From Alisma plantago-aquatica (Eukaryota > Streptophyta > Magnoliopsida > Alismatales > Alismataceae), in assembly GCA_963693085.1 (NCBI GenBank), contig OY856412.1, positions 1,413,342,394 through 1,413,406,393 on the forward strand: 64,000 bases of DNA, given 5' to 3'. The notes below the pieces were generated by a model. The model was not told the origin of the DNA, ran no database searches, and worked only from the letters and a program-made list of their open reading frames with translations. The number at the start of each line of letters is the position of its first letter. The stretch's first letter is position 1. The translations under genes and the position numbers were made by a program. Of the stretch, positions 56,488 to 64,000 are shown one piece after another.

Positions 56488-59480
56488 TGATGACCCTACA
56501 TTTTAGGATTGTCATATCCAATATAATATTTTTAGACCATGAACATTATTCAGATGATGATATTCAATTGAGTAATTGATTATTAATTATGAATTAGTTT
56601 CCCCCCAAAAAAGGTATGATTCCATATACTTTTGAAGATGATGACACACAAATGAGTTCAATCTTGATGAATATTTACTTGAACGATTACAGTACTTATG
56701 AGGCCAAGAGTTCCATTAACTAGTCACAACAAAAGAATCAAGTGGTCATCGATGAGCATAGATGAATGGTTTTAGACTCGCCAAATCAAGATTTTGTGAT
56801 CAATTGAATTGAAATCAAGTTTTTCCCATCTAACTATAAGGTTGTTTAAAGAATTTATTGCATGAAAAAATAATGGAGTTTGTGTCTCAAAATCTGGTAG
56901 AAGCTACCTTAAGGCATTATTAGACTATGTCTAAAGTTCTAGAATTTTGAAGATTACTAAAAACATATGTATCTATTTGAAGTTGAGGACATTACTTATG
57001 TAAATATTATTGAACTTTAGCCTTTAGGTATTTAGTACATAGGTGCATGATAGATTTTATGTCACACAGTATTTGTTCGTTGGGCGGTGTGGCACCTTGG
57101 AAGGCACAAATCCAGGACCCAATCACCCCTAACCTTAGGAAATTGAGGAACAGAAGAGGGTTGACGCGTAGTATCGATCTGATGAAGGTGGGGCAATAAC
57201 TGGATATTTTGTTTGCAAACTAGGGATATATGAAGCAATCTGAATCCATTGATCCCTCACTTAGCACCAGAGACCTAAGGTACTGAGAAAAATAGACCTT
57301 TCTCCTCCTTCCATCTCCATCACTACTAGAAGTGAAACTAGGTGTTAACTAGAGAAGTGGAGTCTGAAAAGGTGCCTACCAATAAGATCTAGGAAAGGGA
57401 GATCGATCACCAACCCATCCCACAACTCATAGGAGTCGTTTTCATATTTAGAGGTGAGGGACGCAGGCTGTCGATCTAGGTTTTTCTGGAGATTGAAAGC
57501 CAACTTCGGGAGAAGCCTAGAGGAAATTTCAGACCTAGTTCACATTTTGATTCAGTATAGTGGATTTTTGATGAGGCTTTTTGGAGCGTTTTTGTGTAGT
57601 TTTAGGAGATGCCAGATATTTCTTCTCTTCTCATTTATCACGACGGTGGGATAGTCATCCCCCTAGATGGATTGAGATCCTCAGCTATGCACAAGGATCC
57701 ACGACACCAGGGCCATCAAGCTCATCGCCCCAAGCTCCCAGGGCTTCCTCCAGTGAGAGAGATGGCCGGAAGCATGCAGAAGGCCTCACTGAGACTTGAG
57801 GAAGTATCAACAGCAACCAGGGTTCATCATCATTTTTCTCTAGTACGGCGATGCCTGCCCGATAGCGGACTCCCATCTGTGTTGTAGATCGCACGCGGGA
57901 GAATAAGGCGGAGCCAGGTGGCCCAAGCCTCTAGCCATCCGGTTCATCCAACCTGAACCGGAAGATGAAGACACTAGATTGTAGAAGGGGCCACTTACTA
58001 CTGAAGGTGACGTGGTGTGATCTGAAGGGCCTAAATGTGAAGATCTGGCGGTCACCATAAAAGCAAGAAGGTAATTCCTTTTGAATTTCCAAAAATATAT
58101 AAGAACTTAGAAAATCCATTAAAATAGCTCCAGTACTCAAATTGTTGCCCAAAAATACCCACAGACTCAGAAAAATATCTCCTTTATTACTGGACCCCTA
58201 GATCATACCCACGAACCAATTTCAATGATGATATTTAATTTAGGGTACAATGATCCTTTTTAGGGTTCATTAATTGAAATAAATAGTATCCATATGATAT
58301 CAAATCTCAAAAAATTCGCATAGAACCCTAATGATTACTGAAATTCATTTTTGGAATCTAATAGGAATGATATTATCCAAACTAGGTCTTTTCTCATAAA
58401 TACATAATTAGATGCTTTTAGCCTTAGTTTAATTCTAGAAAAAAGACTAATCATTAGAAAATTATGAATTATGAACCAGACCCCTAGAATGATGTCCTGA
58501 TCAGTAAAAAAAATCAGATACAAGTTCCATGTTGTTTGAACCTAGATTTGGCCAAACCCTAATTTGGAGCTAAATATTAGTAATAATGGTGAACATTGTA
58601 TTAATGATGATTAATTGCTATTAATCAAGTGATGACCGCAGATGTAGATGATCCAGAATATAAATAGGAATATATACACTTAGGTATGTGGGTTTATTAA
58701 GTATATGACTAGTTTTTGTGGATGCATAATGATATGATGTACTTTGGATCCTTTTATTTGCATATAAGTTCTTGGATGTGTATTAGTATTATATGCTTCG
58801 CCAAAACTTAATGAAACATAAATGAACCTTTTGATGAGTTGTAGCTACTAGTGCACATGGCCCTGTATGGATGTATGATATATTTCCTAGCATGGATGTA
58901 TGATGAATTGCCCATGCTAGATGTTTGATAAAGTAAATTTGCCCATACTAGATGTATGATAAGTTCTTATAAAATTGTATTACAACTACATCTAATGAAA
59001 TATATAAAAGATGTGTTTACCTTATTATCATATTAAATAATGCTTTCTTTTTGTCTTTCTTTCTCAAGTTATTTCAATTTTGCAAACATATTAGTATGTA
59101 TCTTTCTACCCACGTACACAACACATTGTGTTGATTTGTTGTTTCGCGTATGTTTTAGATTCAGAGATAGCATTATAAAAAAGAAGGGAAGTGAGAAGTT
59201 GTCCAGGTAGTACCTATTATGTAGACCCTGATTAGCATACATGTTCATAGACTTGTAAATCTTCTTTTAATATGTAATTATTATTCATGTTGTAATAAGT
59301 CATCTTGAATTAATATACTTGTTAAATGTTGAGAAATGTTATGGTGCGTGTTATGGTCGTATGTTCATGTATGCATATGTCACTTTCGCATCTCTCTCTA
59401 AAATGATTGTCTAACATTTTTGGATTTTGTCTTCTCATCTCCATGGGGTTTTGAGAAGGTGAAAATTTGGGGACGTTACA
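56488..59480 (+). repeat. 3' LTR of element C
   Basis: From 57074 to 59480 it matches the 5' LTR at 52150-54557. Positions 56488-57073 have no counterpart there and are probably the part the 5' LTR lost. It ends ggggacgttaca. The flanks of C (aactt before 52150, atgta after 59480) do not match, as expected if the left side was deleted. Open frames at 57454-57894 and 57840-58152 lie in the shared GC-richer block. Confidence 0.82.
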
Positions 59481-60679
59481 ATGTAGGTACGCTAGATGTG
59501 TTATCTACATGTCAAGGGAGAGAGATACCAAAACTCCAATTGGGTATTTCCTAATTTTGGGAAACTAGGGTTTAAATTTGGGCTTTCTCTATTCGAATCA
59601 TACCACAAATTTGATGGCGAACAAATATTGAAGAGTCATCAAGAGACGAAGGAGCAAGGATCGTGAGAAGATCACTATACTATTCACACAGAACTAGTCT
59701 CTCCTACCTGAGTTAGGAGATGACCCAGAGTGGTCAGATTCTTAATCAACGATCCACAGGGTGCAACATAAGTGAAAACCGGTATGACGAGAAACTTCAT
59801 GCCATCCTTGAAATTTGACACATGATAGATGAAATAAAGTTAACAAATTAGAAAAGATTGATTAAATGATTGAGATTTCAAATGTTATAATGTGTATTAT
59901 AGTTCCCTTTTTGCATTATGGTACCTTAGATTGTTCAATTATTGTGAAAATTAACTCATATACCAATTTTGGTATGTAGAATATGAATTTGGGATTTGTT
60001 TTGACTTTTGAAGACTCTAAAATATTATTTAATATTTTTAGCAAATCTCATACTTCTTATCCAAAACATATTCAGATATCTATGATTGTCTAAATAATGT
60101 GAAACTTGACCTCCAAGCTAACTAGGACCCAAAGATCACAATTTTTTAATTTTGACTTTTGAGATTTCTTCATGTGATTTATGATAAAATTAGTATTTTG
60201 AGCTCATCACCATTATATTATTATAAATTTCATCATTATTGTCATTATTTATTATTTAGGGTCTGCAAGTTTTTCCAAAAGAGTTACATTTGATTATCAT
60301 GCATGTAATTCCATATTTACTTGTTTAACATATTTAGTCCATTAATTCCACTTTAACTTAGATGATTGGACATGAATATTCAAATTGTTATTCTAATACA
60401 TGTATTAAGCACATAATAGCCATTAAGTGAATATGAGTTATCGAATAGAATGCATGTAACATATTTCATGAATTTATTTATAAGTTTCCACATAGTTAAG
60501 TTATCATGTAAATTTGTGATGTTGTTTTCAAAACATATTTCCACCTAATATGTTACATTGTTTAGCATTTTTCATGATAGTATAATTTTATCCTTGTCTG
60601 GCCATATCTAGGAAACCAACCTCATAGGGTTTCTGATTAAGGAATAGGGTGAGGTGCTGCATTTTGGTTCGTTACAACA
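59481..60679 (-). repeat. B 3' LTR, upstream part
   Basis: On the minus strand the LTR starts at about 60676-60679 (TGTTGTAACGAACC or TGTAACGAACC) after a purine tract and runs down to the C insertion at 59480. Its counterpart in the B 5' LTR lies beyond 64000, so the pairing cannot be checked here. The assignment rests on its position between the purine tract and nested C. Confidence 0.7.
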
Positions 60680-60698
60680 CTCCACCTCTTAAAAGGAT
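60680..60698 (-). other. Polypurine tract of element B
   Basis: On the minus strand aagaggtggag lies directly before the LTR start TGTTGTAAC. The preceding text (gatttcaaggacgaaatcc) resembles the last codons of Gypsy polyproteins. Confidence 0.75.
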
Positions 60699-61550
60699 TT
60701 CGTCCTTGAAATCACAACATCCATATCTTATCCACAAATACTCTCCCCTCCAAGAGGTTTGACCTAATAAGCCAAACTAAACAACATCAAGGTATTAGGA
60801 TCACTTATGGATCATTCTTAGTGAATATTTTAGGTGTTTATGTTGTTCATAGTTCGTGCATCCAACTAATGAGTCGAAACCATCCAGGGTTGAATTTTAG
60901 GTCTTTGTGTTATAAGCCTATGAACCATAAGATTACAATGAGCATACAAAGGTCACACGGTGCAAAAGGGTAAGTCAACTAAACATTTATCACAAGACAC
61001 AACTTCCTAGTCATCACTCCAAACACCAAAGTAGGATTTAGGATATCTATTCCAACTAATTCTAGGGTTTCTCCACTAAAATTTCACATATATCTTCATT
61101 GTGACTTAGTCCAAGAAAACATTGATAAAATCCAGAAGTATTTTTTTGTACATATGATAGTATAATCAAGATAAATTTTCACAATAAGAAACTAGGTGAT
61201 GTAAAACAACAATGGTACCAAAATCAACTGCGTGAACCAAGTCACAATTTTTTATTTAAGATCTCCTTATCTTACTAATTCTACATCCTCATAACATATA
61301 TCCTTCCTAAAGTTAGATATAAACATACAAAGGGATATATCACCACCTACCTACATTGCAAACTAAGAGAAACAAATTACTTATCACATTAGGGTTTTCT
61401 AACTGTTATTCTTCTGCGTACATCCTATGATCCATCACCTCATAAACAACTTAGGTAATTTATAAGGTTAACATGTCACTTAGAGGGTAAGGAAAGAGAG
61501 GGTTCTAATTAGGGAGACAAAATTGAAATACTCAAATTTTGACTACTATA
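60699..61550 (-). other. Short internal region of element B
   Basis: Only about 850 bases separate the primer site and the purine tract of B. I see no coding similarity except a possible remnant of a polyprotein end at the left margin. B is therefore non-autonomous. Confidence 0.7.
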
Positions 61551-61562
61551 GTTCTGATAACA
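61551..61562 (-). other. Primer-binding site of element B
   Basis: On the minus strand this reads TGTTATCAGAAC, 10 of 12 bases of TGGTATCAGAGC, close to the LTR edge at 61566 (minus strand ...CAGTCCTTACA). Confidence 0.75.
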
Positions 61563-61565
61563 TCT

Positions 61566-64000
61566 TGTAAGGACTGGGATCCAAGAGGGGATCCACTCCC
61601 TACCAAATTTGACAATCAAATCATATCTTCCAAACACATACAAAAGGTATGCTGGAATAGGTGTATTTTTTTCTCAAATATTGGTATTCAAAAGACCAAT
61701 CTATAGTAGCAGATAAAATTTCATGACTATATTCAATCTAAACATGATTAAAAAAATATTCTCCCATAAATGGCTTACATGAAAGTTACAATATAAAGAT
61801 ATAAGTAGAGGAATATCCAACTATCTCAACTCTATCACCCCAAGAACTCCACATAACAGGTCCATTCACCAAGTCCAATCTTCTAAGTCCTAAATCTGGG
61901 GTTGGAAGCATACCCCAGCGAAAGGACAAAAAGTATAAGATATCAACATAAAGGCTGGTATGTGCATATTCAATATGGATTGAGTAATGTAAAGAATATA
62001 TGATGTCAAATAAACAAGTATTCCCATAGAAGAGGAAAGTACTACCCAAGCAGGTATCAAAAGATCATGAATTGCAACAAAATGATAAGCAACAAGAATA
62101 CTTTCCATTAAATAAAATATAAAAGTTGTGCCTCAAAAGCACATGTAAATTTTGGGAACAAAACCCATCATAATAATATAATATGCAAGCATGTGACATA
62201 ACCATAACACTAGTGAAAATGTAAAGTTAGTGGTAGTTAGGGCACATAACCCATAACCCGATAGAGAATGGTATACAACCAAACTCCCTTGGCACACAAG
62301 TTGGGGTATGGGGCATACGATCCTCCATCCCAAATATATAGAAGTGTAGGAGGACTAAACCTTAGTGCATGACACGAGTACTAAAACTTCAGTGCCTAAT
62401 AATATCACATGGGGGATTAAAACCCTAATAACCAAAGTATTACATTACTCGAGGGCTACTAAATCACAAATCATGCATAATTTAGAGGCAAGTAAAAGTA
62501 GGGTAAGATAATATAATAAGATGATAATTTCCAACAATGATTATGTGGGCTCAAAGGACCCATATCCAAATATCCAATCATGTCCACATAAGATCATAAA
62601 GTCCATCATAGGAAGTTAGAGCATCAAATACTCAAAGTTAGGATTTCTACATGGAACAAAATGAATGAGATGTAAATGAGAGTCCAATAATAATATCAAT
62701 CCAACGAAGTATACAAGATGACTAAAAGAATGTAAGTACTCAAATGAGTTCACCTCTCCGACTAGAGAGAACATTGTGTAGGGCATATGTCAAAAGGATT
62801 GAGAGAGATACAAAAATTGGGTGATTCCTCAATAGAGAATAATAGGGATGCAAACATACCTCACACGAATTTTGTATTTGACCAAGGTTAAAACCCTTAT
62901 TCCATCTTAGTGCACAAGAAACCTATTAAAGGAATATATGAGATTAGGGTTAGGTTTACAACAATTATATAATTCTTAACTATTGTGTTTTTATTATGAG
63001 TGACTTCGGTCACTAAAACCAACCCATCACTTAGATTAAACTTTTATGAGTTTGTAGCATATTTTACTTTATTTTCTTGACTTGTAAATTATTAGTTATA
63101 AATTTTACAATTTTTATCAATTAGATAAATCCTTAAAGATCATACATTTATTAGATTCGAATTTGATATTGAAAACCACATCATACGATAAATAAAAACT
63201 CCACAATTACAAAACATATTATCTTTTAGTTTTCTAAGCTATAATTGAATTATTATGAATTTCAGATGAATTGACCAATCTAAAATTTCAATAAATCTGC
63301 AAAAGCATTATATCCACAAATAATGGCTGGTCTAATTTGGCCCAATTAGGGATGGTGTATTGTCATGGCCCATAACCAATTAGGTGCACAAGGAGACAAG
63401 TTGAAAAGACCATGCTCGAAAAGGAAAACATCATGCCAACATTTCAGTAAGGGCACAAGGGGAAAATTAAGCAATCGTATGTTCTGAGTGTCAAAATCTT
63501 AAAAAACATCTCTTATATCCCAATCAACTATAGATGATTTGTTTATAGTAGATCACAAGCTAGGATCCTTCACCAGAGACAGAGAAATTCTATTGATTCA
63601 TCTTATGATCCCGAACTCAGGAAATTTAAATATGTATCGCAATGTGGATGAAAGCCTAAGAACTTCCTTTTACCATGGAAGCACAAAGGTCAAAACTCAA
63701 GTCACCAACAATTAGCACCCGTGATCTCTTCAAGCAACATAACTAAAATGAAAATCACTTATGAGTTCGTAACCAAAGTAAATATAGAATAATGACAATA
63801 GAGATGGAGATATACCTACAGAGTATGTAGACTATAAAGGGGAGAAGGGAAAAAGAACAGAGCTACCCACATGGCTCCCTAGGTTGGGGAATCCAAGTAG
63901 TAGTATGAAAGGAAGTTTTTCCTAGATATAATTTGTTTCTGATGATCGAAAGGGCTTGGGGGGAGACAAGATAGCCATCAGAGAAAATAAGATTTGTGGT
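61566..64000 (-). repeat. 5' LTR of element B, cut by the window end
   Basis: The inner edge, tgtaaggactggg, begins at 61566. The sequence matches in pieces: 61566-62275 with 14617-15332 (inverted), 62275-62669 with 10167-10570 (inverted), and 62682-63941 with 50958-52149 (direct). It continues past 64000, so its start is not seen. Summing the 3' LTR pieces gives an LTR of about 3.5 kb. Open frames at 61786-62108 and 62133-62333 are in this repeat and match nothing known. Confidence 0.87.

Noticed and set aside
1..64000. tRNA genes and intact host genes
   Set aside because: I found no cloverleaf-like tRNA sequence (only primer-site complements) and no open frame with a recognisable host protein. 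A tRNA scan or transcript mapping could still reveal something small.

Overview
The window reads as repeat-rich nuclear DNA of a land plant, most likely a flowering plant with a large genome. It is AT-rich and CpG-poor. I recognise no intact host gene. Almost everything I can name is a transposable element of a plant type: Ty3/Gypsy chromovirus, Athila-like Gypsy, Ty1/Copia, a Cassandra TRIM carrying 5S rRNA sequence, L1-type LINEs with RNase H, and an RTE LINE tail. All coding regions seen are broken by stops or frameshifts. The species cannot be named from what is here.

Layout. 0-10.17 kb: chromovirus A on the minus strand, with a giant LTR at 1-3811, decayed gag-pol at 3.8-8.6 kb, and half of its other LTR at 8658-10166. 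10.17-15.33 kb: a fragment of the LTR of element B, interrupted by a 4.05-kb solo LTR of family A. 15.33-21.19 kb: unassigned DNA, a complete Cassandra (16356-17175), two tandem duplications and an old LINE remnant. 21191-42104: a Copia element on the minus strand, bounded by a perfect 5-bp target duplication (gttat). It carries a 5.9-kb LINE (30752-36651), an 831-bp poly(A) retroposon (37740-38570) and an LTR element D (about 24.6-29.6 kb). 42.1-48.7 kb: decayed Athila-like Gypsy sequence with an RTE fragment. 48736-50957: the missing half of an A LTR. 50958-64000: element B, consisting of two LTRs of about 3.5 kb around an internal region of only about 0.9 kb, with LTR element C nested in its left LTR.

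The main structural result is that the broken A-LTR halves at 10166 and 50957, and the broken B-LTR halves beginning at 10167 and 50958, are complementary. Reversing the segment 10167-50957 restores one full A LTR and one full B LTR, with only about 117 and 12 bases missing. This points to an inversion of about 40.8 kb (or an assembly error with the same shape). Relative order by nesting: Athila is older than A; Copia is older than its LINE, retroposon and D; B is older than C and the solo A LTR; the inversion came after both A and B had inserted. Divergence was judged by eye only.
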